Source: an uncultured Flavobacteriaceae bacterium (GTDB taxonomy: Bacteria > Bacteroidota > Bacteroidia > Flavobacteriales > Flavobacteriaceae). From it: DNA of 42,917 nt. The notes below the pieces were generated by a model. It saw nothing but the letters and a program-made list of their open reading frames with translations. It ran no database searches and had not been told where the DNA came from. The translations under genes were made by a program, and so were the position numbers. The stretch covers positions 1 to 42,917 of the forward strand of contig CAJWXC010000003.1 in the NCBI GenBank assembly GCA_913048215.1, read 5' to 3'. Within the stretch, counting starts at the first letter, position 1, and each line of letters starts with the position of its first letter. Positions 27,047-34,893 of this stretch are shown here, piece by piece.

Positions 27047-27829
27047 ATGAGTTACACCAATATTTTATCCCAAATCCAAAATGGTATTACCACCATTACC
27101 ATTAATAGACCTTCAAAATTAAATGCATTAAATAGTCACACCATTGAAGAATTACACACTGCTTTTCAACAAGCTGACACAGATACGCAAACCAAAGTAA
27201 TTATCGTAACCGGAAGTGGAAATAAAGCTTTTGTAGCTGGAGCAGACATTAGTGAGTTTGCAGATTTTTCTGTTGCACAGGGAGCAGAACTAGCCGCACA
27301 AGGACAAGCATTGTTATTTGATTTTGTTGCAAACCTGCAAACCCCAGTAATTGCCGCTGTAAATGGATTTGCGCTAGGAGGGGGATTAGAGCTTGCAATG
27401 GCTGCTCACTTTAGGGTAGCTAGCGATACAGCAAAGATGGGTCTTCCTGAGGTATCTTTAGGAGTTATTCCTGGTTATGGGGGCACACAAAGACTCCCTC
27501 AATTAATAGGGAAAGGTCGAGCCATGGAGCTCATCATGACTGCGGGAATGATAGATGCAGCCAAGGCCTATGAGTTTGGCCTGGTAAATCACGTCACAAC
27601 TCCAGAAGAGCTACTCACTCTTGCCAACAAAATAGCCGGTAAAATTGCTCGAAACTCCTCAGTGGCAATTGCCGCGGCAATTAATGCTGTAAATGCAGGT
27701 TTTATGGATGGAAAGAATGGCTTTGAGGCAGAAATATCAGAATTTGGTATGTGTTTTGGTACCGCCGATTTTAAGGAAGGAACCCAAGCATTTTTAGGAA
27801 AAAGAAAACCTGTTTTTCCAGGAAACTAA
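27047..27829 (+). CDS. Enoyl-CoA hydratase/isomerase family protein
   Basis: The 260-residue crotonase-fold product has the oxyanion-hole and active-site segments in place. KAFVAGADISEF stabilises the thioester oxyanion. FALGGGLELAMAAHFRVA and GLPEVSLGVIPGYGGTQRL carry the two glutamates of true hydratases. It probably hydrates trans-2-enoyl-CoA in fatty- or amino-acid degradation; the chain length is not predictable. It follows the kinase gene by 45 bases and converges with the HD hydrolase gene. A -7-like TATTTTTA at 27012-27019 may give it its own promoter. Confidence 0.93.
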   Translation: MSYTNILSQIQNGITTITINRPSKLNALNSHTIEELHTAFQQADTDTQTKVIIVTGSGNKAFVAGADISEFADFSVAQGAELAAQGQALLFDFVANLQTPVIAAVNGFALGGGLELAMAAHFRVASDTAKMGLPEVSLGVIPGYGGTQRLPQLIGKGRAMELIMTAGMIDAAKAYEFGLVNHVTTPEELLTLANKIAGKIARNSSVAIAAAINAVNAGFMDGKNGFEAEISEFGMCFGTADFKEGTQAFLGKRKPVFPGN

Positions 27830-27839
27830 TGCTATAAAA

Positions 27840-28508
27840 TTATTTTTTACCATCCCATTCTTGATAGAACTGTTCTAGAAATTTTTCCATAAACACATGG
27901 CGCTCTTGGGCAATTTTTTTGCCCCAAGGGGTATTCATTTTATCTTTTAGAAGCAATAATTTTTCATAAAAATGATTTATAGTGGGGGCATCAGAGGCTT
28001 TATACTCCTTGGGTGTCATCTCTAGTTTTGGTTTTACAGATGGATCATAAATAGCTCTGTTTTTAAACCCGCCGTAGTTAAAGGTACGGGCAATACCTAT
28101 GGCCCCTATTGCGTCTAATCTATCTGCATCTTGTATTACCTCTAGTTCCTTAGAGTGAAATGTTTTAAGAGTATTACCTCCTTTAAAAGAAACATGTTCA
28201 ATTATTTTCACAACCTGTGTGATTGTATCTTGAGATAATTCTTGAGTTTGTAAAAATGCTGCTGCTTTTTTAGGCCCTATAGATTCATCACCATTATGGA
28301 ATTTGCTGTCTGCAATATCATGCAACAAAGCTCCTAGGGCCACGATGGTTTTGTTTACATTTTCATTTTCTGAAATTAAAAGTGCATTTTTGTAAACTCT
28401 CTGTACATGAAACCAGTCATGGCCGCCTTCGGCATTGTGTAGCTCTTGTTTTACAAATGCGATTGTGTTTTCGATTAAAAAGGTAAAGCTACTGCTGTTT
28501 TTGGGCAT
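27840..28508 (-). CDS. HD-domain phosphohydrolase
   Basis: The 222-residue product is a single HD domain of the YedJ/YpgQ type. Metal-binding residues are visible as GGHDWFHVQRV (His 30, Asp 31, His 34), the His-Asp pair in ALLHDIADSKF (63-64), and a later DADRLDAIGAIG. Such proteins hydrolyse phosphate esters or nucleotides, in some cases nucleoside triphosphates, with bound divalent metal; the substrate here is unknown. It is a single minus-strand gene converging with the enoyl-CoA hydratase and divergent from the plug/TPR fusion gene. Confidence 0.88.
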   Translation of the reverse strand: MPKNSSSFTFLIENTIAFVKQELHNAEGGHDWFHVQRVYKNALLISENENVNKTIVALGALLHDIADSKFHNGDESIGPKKAAAFLQTQELSQDTITQVVKIIEHVSFKGGNTLKTFHSKELEVIQDADRLDAIGAIGIARTFNYGGFKNRAIYDPSVKPKLEMTPKEYKASDAPTINHFYEKLLLLKDKMNTPWGKKIAQERHVFMEKFLEQFYQEWDGKK

Positions 28509-28591
28509 GATATATGATTAATAATTTTTGGCACAAAATAGGCGCTTAAAATTGAAACAAATTGGTCTTTTTATCGTCTAAGAGTAAATGT

Positions 28592-28604
28592 CGGTAATTT
28601 ACCG
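28592..28604. promoter_or_regulatory. Small palindrome before the plug/TPR gene
   Basis: CGGTAA-T-TTACCG is a perfect 13-bp palindrome 24 bases before the ATG at 28628. It could be a regulator site, or chance in A/T-rich DNA. No recognisable promoter box could be paired with it. Confidence 0.3.
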
Positions 28605-28627
28605 TAAAATCAAACAAAATCAAATCT

Positions 28628-30319
28628 ATGAAAAGTGTTTTAATCTCAGGTACAAGATTGCTTGTTCAGTTATGTCTTCTTTTGAGTGTCTCTGTGCTTA
28701 TGGCGCAGCAAAAAGAAGTGATTACGGGTGTTGTTAAAAATGTAGACGGCCCAATTCAAGGTGCTGTGATCACAATAAAAAACACATTTAATGAGACGGT
28801 AACCAATCAAAAGGGAGAATTCAGTATTACCGCTACACAAGATGATACGGTTATAGAAGTTGCTTCATTTGCAATGGAGTATCAGGAGGTAACTATCAAA
28901 AGAGGCGCCCCAATGACAATTGTACTAGAGTATGACGGCCAACTGTTGGATGAGGTGGTAATTAAGGCAAAATCAAAAGACAAATACGAAGAAACTCCTT
29001 TTGGCAGAAAAAAGAAAAAATCCCTAGGATATAGTTCTGGGCGAGAAATTACTGAGGCGGATATTAAAGATACAGACATAACTGTATTTGATATTTTAAG
29101 AAAAATGCCTGGAGTTCAAATATTTGGGCTTCCAGGGTTCAATCAATCCATACTTTTTACCAGAAATATAACCATCACCTCACAACCTCCCAGTGTAGTC
29201 CTTGATGGTGCTCTTTTAGACCAAAGTATCTTAAATAGTATTAGTCCTAGTGAAATTTCGTCTATAAAGTTACTCAAAGGGCTAGCGGCTACCCTGCGTT
29301 ATGGACAACTTGGTTCTGGGGGGATTATTTTTATTGAGACAAAGCTTGGTAAGGGAAACCAAATAACAACCGAAGAAAAAATTGAGTCATTGCAAGTCAA
29401 AGGGAATGAGTATACCCAAATCACTCCACTATTAGAAAGTGTAAACACAGATTCTGATAAGCTCCTTGAACTTAAAAAAGCTACAACATTTGAACAGGCA
29501 AAAGCAATTTTCAAAAAACAAGAAAAACAAACAACCACGATTCCTTTTTACATAGAATCTTCTGATTATTTTCTAAAATGGGACAAAGACTACTCTTTTA
29601 AAATACTATCAACCATTGCCAGAATTGCTCCAAACAATGCAAAGGCACTAAAGGCGTATGCCTTTAAGTTAGAGGAACGTGGAGACTATAAAAAAGTAAT
29701 AAATGTTTATACCCGCATATTGGCCTTAAGGCCCGAGAGTGCCCAAGGATATAGAGATTTAGCCCTGGCCTATCAAACTAATGGTGATTACGAGCTTGCC
29801 TTTACTCTTTTGTATCAAATCGTGTACAATACCATACCAAATGTAGATACTACCGCCATACAAGAACTGGCTTATAATGAGCTTAGAAATTTACTTGCCT
29901 TACATAAAACTAAAGTTTCTTACCAAAAGGTTCCTAACGAGCTTTTGGCTTTAAACTTTAAAAAGGACATAAGAATGGTGTTTGAATGGACGCAACCAGA
30001 TGTAGATTTTGATATCCAGTTTGTGAGTCCTGAACGCAAGTTTTTTAACTGGACCCATACAAGGTTTGAATCTAAAACGTTACTGCAGGATGAGGTTTCT
30101 CAAGGATATGCCATTAAAGAACACATCATTGACGATGCTCAGCCAGGATCTTGGATTGTTAATATAGAGTTTTTATCAAATGAGAGGCCTAAAAACCCAA
30201 CGTATTTGAAATACACGGTATTTAAAGATTACGGCTTACCCAGCCAGACCAAAAACACAAAGGTGATTGCTATGAAGGATTTACAAACAAAGGTCACTAT
30301 AGACCGCTTTGTAAATTAA
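28628..30319 (+). CDS. Exported carboxypeptidase-regulatory-like/TonB-plug/TPR fusion protein
   Basis: The 563-residue product has a signal peptide (1-26, ending LMAQ). A CarboxypepD-regulatory-like domain (about 29-103) opens with ITGVVKNVDGPIQGAVITIK. A TonB-receptor plug-like domain (about 137-240) has ITVFDILRKMPGVQI, PSVVLDG and SGGIIFIETK. TPR-like helices follow (about 310-420), then a C-terminal beta domain (about 440-540) with EWTQPDVDFDIQF and GSWIVNIEF, which resembles DUF2135 modules. No outer-membrane barrel follows the plug, so it is not a TonB receptor itself. Its function is unknown; it may act in the periplasm or at the outer membrane as a scaffold. The gene stands alone and converges with plsC. 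Confidence 0.75.
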   Translation: MKSVLISGTRLLVQLCLLLSVSVLMAQQKEVITGVVKNVDGPIQGAVITIKNTFNETVTNQKGEFSITATQDDTVIEVASFAMEYQEVTIKRGAPMTIVLEYDGQLLDEVVIKAKSKDKYEETPFGRKKKKSLGYSSGREITEADIKDTDITVFDILRKMPGVQIFGLPGFNQSILFTRNITITSQPPSVVLDGALLDQSILNSISPSEISSIKLLKGLAATLRYGQLGSGGIIFIETKLGKGNQITTEEKIESLQVKGNEYTQITPLLESVNTDSDKLLELKKATTFEQAKAIFKKQEKQTTTIPFYIESSDYFLKWDKDYSFKILSTIARIAPNNAKALKAYAFKLEERGDYKKVINVYTRILALRPESAQGYRDLALAYQTNGDYELAFTLLYQIVYNTIPNVDTTAIQELAYNELRNLLALHKTKVSYQKVPNELLALNFKKDIRMVFEWTQPDVDFDIQFVSPERKFFNWTHTRFESKTLLQDEVSQGYAIKEHIIDDAQPGSWIVNIEFLSNERPKNPTYLKYTVFKDYGLPSQTKNTKVIAMKDLQTKVTIDRFVN

Positions 30320-30322
30320 GTG

Positions 30323-31060
30323 TTAAGTGGCGCTTATGCTTTGTGTAATAATTTGCTCTGTAACAGCTATAAGCTCTTGGTGTGTGTAATCAGAAATTTT
30401 TATTGCTCGATGCACACGATGTTTTAAGTGCACCCCTAGGCCCATTGGAAAAAATCCGTATTGCTGCAGTTTCCATGAATTATTTACTGTAACTGGCAAC
30501 ACATATCCCCCAGGCATTTGCTCAAAAAGTGTTTTAAGTCCTCTTTCTTTAAAGGGTTTTGGTGAGCCGTCTTTACTTCTAGTGCCTTCGGGGAAAATGA
30601 CAACACTTCTATTGTTTTTGGCAGCATACTGCCCAATTTTGATAATTTGCTGGGTAGCCTCTAGTGGCTTTCTTCTGTTTATTAAAACCGAAGCTCCATG
30701 GGTAAGATTATATGAAATAGACGGAATACCTTTGCCTAATTCTTTTTTTGCAATAAAAGCAGGATGTATTTTTCTTAAATGCCAAATAATAGAGGGAATA
30801 TCCCAGGTGGTTTGATGATTGCAAACAATGATTAAAGGAACATTATCTGGAATTTCATTTTCCATAGTAAAACTAAAGCGTGTGCCAAGAACATGCAAGA
30901 CTTTAAGTATGGTCCAATTTAAAGCATCTACCGCTTTTTTGTGACCCTTATACCCAAAAAAGTTAAACCCTATCCATTGCCCTAAATGAAATACTAGTAA
31001 AGCGCAGGTAAAGCACAGGTAAAATAAAAAACTAATAGGATAGCTTATAATTTTTAACAA
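30323..31060 (-). CDS. 1-acyl-sn-glycerol-3-phosphate acyltransferase (PlsC family)
   Basis: The enzyme acylates lysophosphatidic acid to phosphatidic acid at the membrane. The 245-residue product has an N-terminal hydrophobic anchor (about 5-28), the catalytic NHQTTWD box (His 82, Asp 87), the phosphate-binding FPEGTRSKDG near residue 160, and a later VLPVTVNNSW, consistent with the four acyltransferase motifs. It converges with the plug/TPR gene after only 3 bases. Other lysophospholipid or ornithine-lipid acyltransferases share these motifs, so the acceptor is inferred. Confidence 0.9.
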   Translation of the reverse strand: MLKIISYPISFLFYLCFTCALLVFHLGQWIGFNFFGYKGHKKAVDALNWTILKVLHVLGTRFSFTMENEIPDNVPLIIVCNHQTTWDIPSIIWHLRKIHPAFIAKKELGKGIPSISYNLTHGASVLINRRKPLEATQQIIKIGQYAAKNNRSVVIFPEGTRSKDGSPKPFKERGLKTLFEQMPGGYVLPVTVNNSWKLQQYGFFPMGLGVHLKHRVHRAIKISDYTHQELIAVTEQIITQSISAT

Positions 31061-31093
31061 AAGTAGTTGGTTTTATAATTTAGTTGACGGTAT

Positions 31094-31139
31094 AAAAATA
31101 AAAAATTCCGATCATCTTAATATAGAGAACGGAATTTTT
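31094..31139 (-). terminator. Terminator after the bacilliredoxin gene
   Basis: AAAAATTCCG (31101-31110) and CGGAATTTTT (31130-31139) are a perfect 10-bp inverted pair with a 19-nt loop. Read on the minus strand a T-rich run follows. It lies about 20 bases after the stop of the gene at 31159-31569 and separates it from plsC. Confidence 0.75.
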
Positions 31140-31158
31140 AATAGGGTGTTTTTATAAA

Positions 31159-31569
31159 TTAACAATGCTCGTTATAAGCCCCTTTTAAGTTTTCTGCAAT
31201 CATATCTGCGGGACGCCCCTCGATGTGATGACGCTCTAACATGTGCACAAGTTCCCCATTTTTAAATAATGCCATAGAGGGTGAACTTGGAGGAAAGGGA
31301 ATCATTTGTGCGCGCGCAGCGTCTACTGCATCACGATCAACTCCTGCAAATACAGTTACAAGGTGGTCTGGTTTGCTGTCATTTTGTAAAGACATGCGGG
31401 CTCCTGGACGAGCATTTGCAGCAGCACAACCACAAACTGAATTTACAACCACAAGGGTAGTTCCTTCTTTACTTAATGCTTCTGTAACGTTTTGTTGTGT
31501 ATGTAATTCTGTAAACCCAATATTTGTGAGTTCTTCACGCATAGGTTTTACTAATTCTGGTGGGTACAT
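31159..31569 (-). CDS. Bacilliredoxin, BrxA/BrxB (YphP/YqiW) family
   Basis: The 136-residue product has a thioredoxin-like fold with the unusual CGC active site: VVNSVCGCAAANARPGA, with Cys 46 and Cys 48. In Bacillus, BrxA and BrxB remove bacillithiol from proteins under oxidative stress; they may act here with bacillithiol or another low-molecular-weight thiol. Other family segments are VFAGVDRDAVDAARA and FPPSSPSMALFKNGELVHMLERHHIEG. It is a single gene with its own -7 box and a terminator. Confidence 0.92.
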   Translation of the reverse strand: MYPPELVKPMREELTNIGFTELHTQQNVTEALSKEGTTLVVVNSVCGCAAANARPGARMSLQNDSKPDHLVTVFAGVDRDAVDAARAQMIPFPPSSPSMALFKNGELVHMLERHHIEGRPADMIAENLKGAYNEHC

Positions 31570-31601
31570 AATTTTTTACTATTTAAATGTTTATCGAGCT
31601 A

Positions 31602-31609
31602 CAAAGATA
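31602..31609 (-). promoter_or_regulatory. -7 box for the bacilliredoxin gene
   Basis: On the minus strand TATCTTTG is a full match to TAnnTTTG, 33 bases before the ATG at 31569. No clear -33 TTTG lies 19 nt further upstream, so the match is partial. Confidence 0.45.
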
Positions 31610-31699
31610 CTCAATAAGTTGGTTAAAATTTGCTAAACTTTTGGGCACTTCAAGAATTTCAATTACATATTATGTAACAATTTAGCGTATTGCTTTACT

Positions 31700-31707
31700 T
31701 ATATTTG
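31700..31707 (+). promoter_or_regulatory. -7 box for the TerB/DnaJ gene
   Basis: TATATTTG matches TAnnTTTG and would start transcription near 31714, about 12 nt before the ATG at 31726. No proper -33 box is evident. The position supports the ATG rather than the upstream TTG as the start. Confidence 0.45.
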
Positions 31708-31725
31708 TAATTTAATTTGGCATAT

Positions 31726-32481
31726 ATGTTTAGCATTTTTGGCGCGATAGTAGGGTATAGTATTTATAGATTTCCAGGAGCAATTGCAGGCTATTTTTTA
31801 GGGTCTTTTATTGATCGGTATAATAGCAAAAGAACAAACCCTGGTGGTCAGAGAGATGTTTTTAGGGATCTTTTTGATCAACAACGCGGTAAAACGGTAA
31901 ACCCTGCAGATTTTGAAATTAATTTACTATCCTTAGCCTCATTGGTTATAAAAGCAGATGGCACGGTAAGCCAAAGTGAATTAGATTTTGTGCGTAAGTA
32001 TTTTGTTCAGGCCTACGGAAAAGACAGAGCAAATGCTACCTTTAAGGTGTTTAATGATGTTGTTAAAAAAAGTGATCTCTCTGCCAAGGGTATAGCCAGT
32101 GTTATGCGGGCAAAAACCAGATATGAATCTAGATTGCAAATTTTACATTTTTTGTTTAGTATCGCCAATGCAGACGGAACTGTAACAACTAGTGAGGTTG
32201 AAATGATCAGCCAAATAGCAGGATTTCTCTCTATACAGTCTGCAGATTTCCATAGTATAAAAGCAATGTTTTTTAAGAATCCTGACAGGGCGTATAAAAT
32301 CTTAGAAATAGATAAAACAGCTACTGTGGCTGAAATAAAAAAAGCCTACCGTACCATGGTCAAAAAATACCATCCAGACAAACTTATAGACATGGATGAG
32401 GCCTATAAAAAAGGAGCAGAACAAAAGTTTAGAGAGGTTCAAGAATCTTATGAGCGCCTCCAAAAAGAGAGAGGGTTTTAA
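31726..32481 (+). CDS. TerB/DnaJ-domain co-chaperone, DjlA-like
   Basis: The 251-residue product has a glycine-containing hydrophobic N-terminus (about residues 5-27), probably a membrane hairpin or single anchor. A TerB-like helical domain follows (about 60-175), with two ADGTV acidic turns ([10 protein letters not shown] and [10 protein letters not shown]). A C-terminal J domain (about 187-251) has the diagnostic HPD in [10 protein letters not shown]. This is the order seen in DjlA, a membrane-anchored DnaK co-chaperone. I start at the ATG at 31726; the frame is open three codons further to a TTG at 31717. The gene is monocistronic and stops about 100 bases before the metal operon. Confidence 0.88.
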   Translation: MFSIFGAIVGYSIYRFPGAIAGYFLGSFIDRYNSKRTNPGGQRDVFRDLFDQQRGKTVNPADFEINLLSLASLVIKADGTVSQSELDFVRKYFVQAYGKDRANATFKVFNDVVKKSDLSAKGIASVMRAKTRYESRLQILHFLFSIANADGTVTTSEVEMISQIAGFLSIQSADFHSIKAMFFKNPDRAYKILEIDKTATVAEIKKAYRTMVKKYHPDKLIDMDEAYKKGAEQKFREVQESYERLQKERGF

Positions 32482-32515
32482 CCTCCCATTAGCTTAAGTG
32501 CTGGTAAGCAGTATC

Positions 32516-32543
32516 TTATTTTTTAGTCAAGGCTAAAAAATAA
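32516..32543. promoter_or_regulatory. Perfect inverted repeat upstream of the DtxR-family gene
   Basis: TTATTTTTTAG (32516-32526) and CTAAAAAATAA (32533-32543) are perfect 11-bp inverted copies around a 6-nt centre. The TTAG-N6-CTAA core resembles known DtxR-class operators in layout. It lies just upstream of the -7 box of the metal operon, so autorepression by its first gene is plausible. It could also fold as a weak terminator for the gene before it. Confidence 0.5.
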
Positions 32544-32568
32544 TTAAGGTGTATTAAAAAAATAATTT

Positions 32569-32576
32569 TACCTTTG
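32569..32576 (+). promoter_or_regulatory. -7 box of the metal transport operon
   Basis: TACCTTTG matches TAnnTTTG and ends only 4 nt before the ATG at 32581. With the usual spacing, transcription would start at or within a base or two of the ATG, which implies a leaderless or nearly leaderless mRNA. The -33 region has no TTTG, which may mean activator help or weak basal activity. Confidence 0.55.
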
Positions 32577-32580
32577 CCTT

Positions 32581-33237
32581 ATGTATTCATTAGCAGAAGA
32601 AAATTACATCAAGGCTATTTTTCATTTACAGCAAACCAAAACTGGCGCTGTAAGTACAAATGCCATTGCAGAAAGTATGGACACAAAAGCATCTTCTGCT
32701 ACAGATATGGTGCAAAAGCTGGCCGATAAAAAGGTGCTCTCATATATTAAATACAAAGGCTCTAAGCTTACCGAAAAAGGGAAGAAAATAGCTACTAGAA
32801 TTGTAAGAAAACATCGTTTGTGGGAGGTCTTTCTTGTAGACAAACTTGGTTTTCACTGGGATGAGGTTCATGAAATTGCAGAGCAATTAGAGCACATTCA
32901 TTCCAATGAACTTATCAAAAGATTAGATGCGTTTTTGGGTAGTCCAGCATTTGATCCTCACGGTGATCCTATTCCAGACGAGCATGGAAATTTCATGAAA
33001 ACAGAAAAAAAGTTGCTTTCCCAATTAAACAAAAGCCAATATGGTGTTTGTGTTGGTGTTAAAGAATCCAGTGCAGAGTATTTACAATATTTAGACAAAA
33101 AGAAAATAAGTATTGGCACTAAAATAAATGTCTTAGGTAAAGAGTTTTTTGATGGCTCTATGGTAATTCAAGTAGGAAGAGATCAGTTTTTTATATCCAA
33201 GCAAATTGCAGAAAATTTATATGTTCAAACAAATTAA
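32581..33237 (+). CDS. DtxR/MntR-family metal-dependent transcriptional regulator
   Basis: The 218-residue product has an N-terminal winged helix (about 1-70: EENYIKAIFHLQ, then AIAESMDTKASSATDMVQKLADKKVLSY as the HTH). A dimerisation and metal-binding helical domain follows (about 72-140: RKHRLWEVFLVDKLG, then EIAEQLEHIHSNELIKRLD and the DPHGDPIP loop). The C-terminal FeoA/SH3-like domain spans about 150-218. The domain order is that of full-length DtxR/IdeR-type repressors rather than short MntR. It is the first gene of a metal ABC importer operon and probably represses it when Mn2+ or Fe2+ is plentiful, acting through the inverted repeat just upstream. The next gene starts one base after its stop. 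Confidence 0.92.
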   Translation: MYSLAEENYIKAIFHLQQTKTGAVSTNAIAESMDTKASSATDMVQKLADKKVLSYIKYKGSKLTEKGKKIATRIVRKHRLWEVFLVDKLGFHWDEVHEIAEQLEHIHSNELIKRLDAFLGSPAFDPHGDPIPDEHGNFMKTEKKLLSQLNKSQYGVCVGVKESSAEYLQYLDKKKISIGTKINVLGKEFFDGSMVIQVGRDQFFISKQIAENLYVQTN

Positions 33238-33238
33238 A

Positions 33239-34147
33239 ATGATTAAAAAAATTATTGTCATGCTTGTTGTAACCGCTTTTTTGGGGTGTAAAAACAATAA
33301 AGTAGACAACGGAAAGCTCAATGTTGTGGTGACCACAACGATGCTAACCGACCTTGTTAAAAACATAGGCGGCGATCTTATCAATCTACAAGGATTAATG
33401 GGAGCGGGAGTAGACCCACATCTATATAAAGCAAGTGAAGGAGATGTTTCAAAACTATTTAACGCAGATGTAGTTTTTTATAACGGACTACATCTGGAAG
33501 GAAAACTGGTGTCTATTTTTGAAAAAATGGAAGCTCAAAAAACAACAGTGGCTCTGGGAGAATTTTTAGCAAAAGACGGCTTGATTGGGTCAGATTATTT
33601 TGCCTCTAATTATGATCCTCATGTGTGGTTTAATATTCAATACTTTAAAGAGTTTTCAAACAAAGTAACTGCTGTTTTATCAAATAAAGACCCAAAAAAC
33701 GCAGAGCGCTATGCGGCAAATAATCTAGCATTCCAGCAAGAATTAGATCTGTTACAAACAAGGGTAGTAGAAGCTATTGCCTCCCTTACGCCAGAGAAGA
33801 GAATTTTAGTTACGGCTCATGATGCTTTTAATTATTTTGGGAAGGCTTACGGCTTTAAAGTTGTTGGGCTTCAAGGGCTCTCTACCGCTACCGAGGCTGG
33901 TGTGCAAGACGTGCAGCAACTCTCTGAGTACATCATACAAAACAACGTGAAGGCTATATTTATTGAAAGCTCTGTGCCCAGAAAAACCATAGAGGCATTA
34001 CAGGCTGCAGTGCTATCAAAAGGCCATCAGGTTTCTATTGGTGGCTCTTTGTATAGCGATGCTCTTGGAGACACTGGGTCTGTAGAAGGAACCTATACAG
34101 GAATGTTTCTGTATAATGTAAAGACTATTGTTAACGCCTTACAATAA
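33239..34147 (+). CDS. Metal ABC transporter substrate-binding lipoprotein (TroA/ZnuA family)
   Basis: This captures Mn2+, Fe2+ or Zn2+ outside the inner membrane and delivers it to the permease. With the ATG at 33239 the product has 302 residues and a lipoprotein signal whose Cys is residue 17 (TAFLGC). An upstream start at 33206 would overlap the preceding gene and add non-signal residues. Expected metal ligands are visible in order: His in GVDPHLYKAS, His in NYDPHVWFN, Glu in IFIESSVPRK and Asp in LYSDALGD. This His-His-Glu-Asp set and the absence of a His-rich loop favour Mn/Fe over Zn. It is the second gene of the operon. Confidence 0.93.
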   Translation: MIKKIIVMLVVTAFLGCKNNKVDNGKLNVVVTTTMLTDLVKNIGGDLINLQGLMGAGVDPHLYKASEGDVSKLFNADVVFYNGLHLEGKLVSIFEKMEAQKTTVALGEFLAKDGLIGSDYFASNYDPHVWFNIQYFKEFSNKVTAVLSNKDPKNAERYAANNLAFQQELDLLQTRVVEAIASLTPEKRILVTAHDAFNYFGKAYGFKVVGLQGLSTATEAGVQDVQQLSEYIIQNNVKAIFIESSVPRKTIEALQAAVLSKGHQVSIGGSLYSDALGDTGSVEGTYTGMFLYNVKTIVNALQ

Positions 34148-34150
34148 CAG

Positions 34151-34888
34151 ATGACACAAAAAATTGCCATACAAGTAGATGATTTAACGGTAGCCTATAA
34201 TTACAAACCTGTTTTATGGGACATAGATTTGGTGATACCACAGGGAGTCTTAATGGCTATTGTGGGGCCCAATGGTGCAGGAAAATCTACCCTAATAAAA
34301 GCAATTTTAGGCATCATAGATCCCATTGCAGGTAGTGTGGCTATCTACGGGAAACCTTATAAAAAACAGCGAAAACTAGTTGCCTACGTGCCTCAAAAAG
34401 GAAGTGTAGATTGGGATTTTCCAACCACCGCATTAGACGTTGTTATGATGGGTACCTATGGAAGTTTAGGTTGGATTAAAAGGCCTGGGCAAAGAGAAAA
34501 AAAGGCTGCTTTAGAAGCCCTAGAAAAAGTAGACATGCTCTCTTTTAAAAACAGACAAATAAGCCAACTCAGTGGCGGGCAACAACAGCGTATTTTTTTG
34601 GCTAGAGCGTTGGTGCAAAACGCATCAATTTATTTTATGGATGAGCCCTTTCAAGGAGTAGACGCCTCTACAGAAATAGCCATTATTAATATCTTAAAAG
34701 AGCTCCGAAAAGCCGGGAAAACGGTAGTGGTTGTTCATCATGATTTACAAACAGTACCAGAATATTTTGATTGGGTTACGTTTCTAAATGTAAAGAAAAT
34801 TGCCACTGGAGCAGTAAAAGATATTTTCAACGATGACAACCTAACCAAAACCTACGGGATCAATTATAAAGTAGCGGTAAATAAATAA
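34151..34888 (+). CDS. Metal ABC transporter ATP-binding protein
   Basis: This is the 245-residue ATPase of the importer. Walker A is GPNGAGKST at residues 39-47. A Q-loop lies in [15 protein letters not shown], a stretch usual in Mn/Zn/Fe importer ATPases. The signature is [15 protein letters not shown], Walker B is [12 protein letters not shown], and the H-loop is VVHHDLQ. It follows the binding-protein gene after 3 bases and precedes the first permease by 5, so all lie in one operon. Confidence 0.96.
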   Translation: MTQKIAIQVDDLTVAYNYKPVLWDIDLVIPQGVLMAIVGPNGAGKSTLIKAILGIIDPIAGSVAIYGKPYKKQRKLVAYVPQKGSVDWDFPTTALDVVMMGTYGSLGWIKRPGQREKKAALEALEKVDMLSFKNRQISQLSGGQQQRIFLARALVQNASIYFMDEPFQGVDASTEIAIINILKELRKAGKTVVVVHHDLQTVPEYFDWVTFLNVKKIATGAVKDIFNDDNLTKTYGINYKVAVNK

Positions 34889-34893
34889 ACCCA

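Noticed and set aside
28509-28627. Divergent promoter pair between the HD hydrolase and the plug/TPR gene
   Set aside because: No box matches TAnnTTTG on either strand well enough; only a small palindrome was kept.
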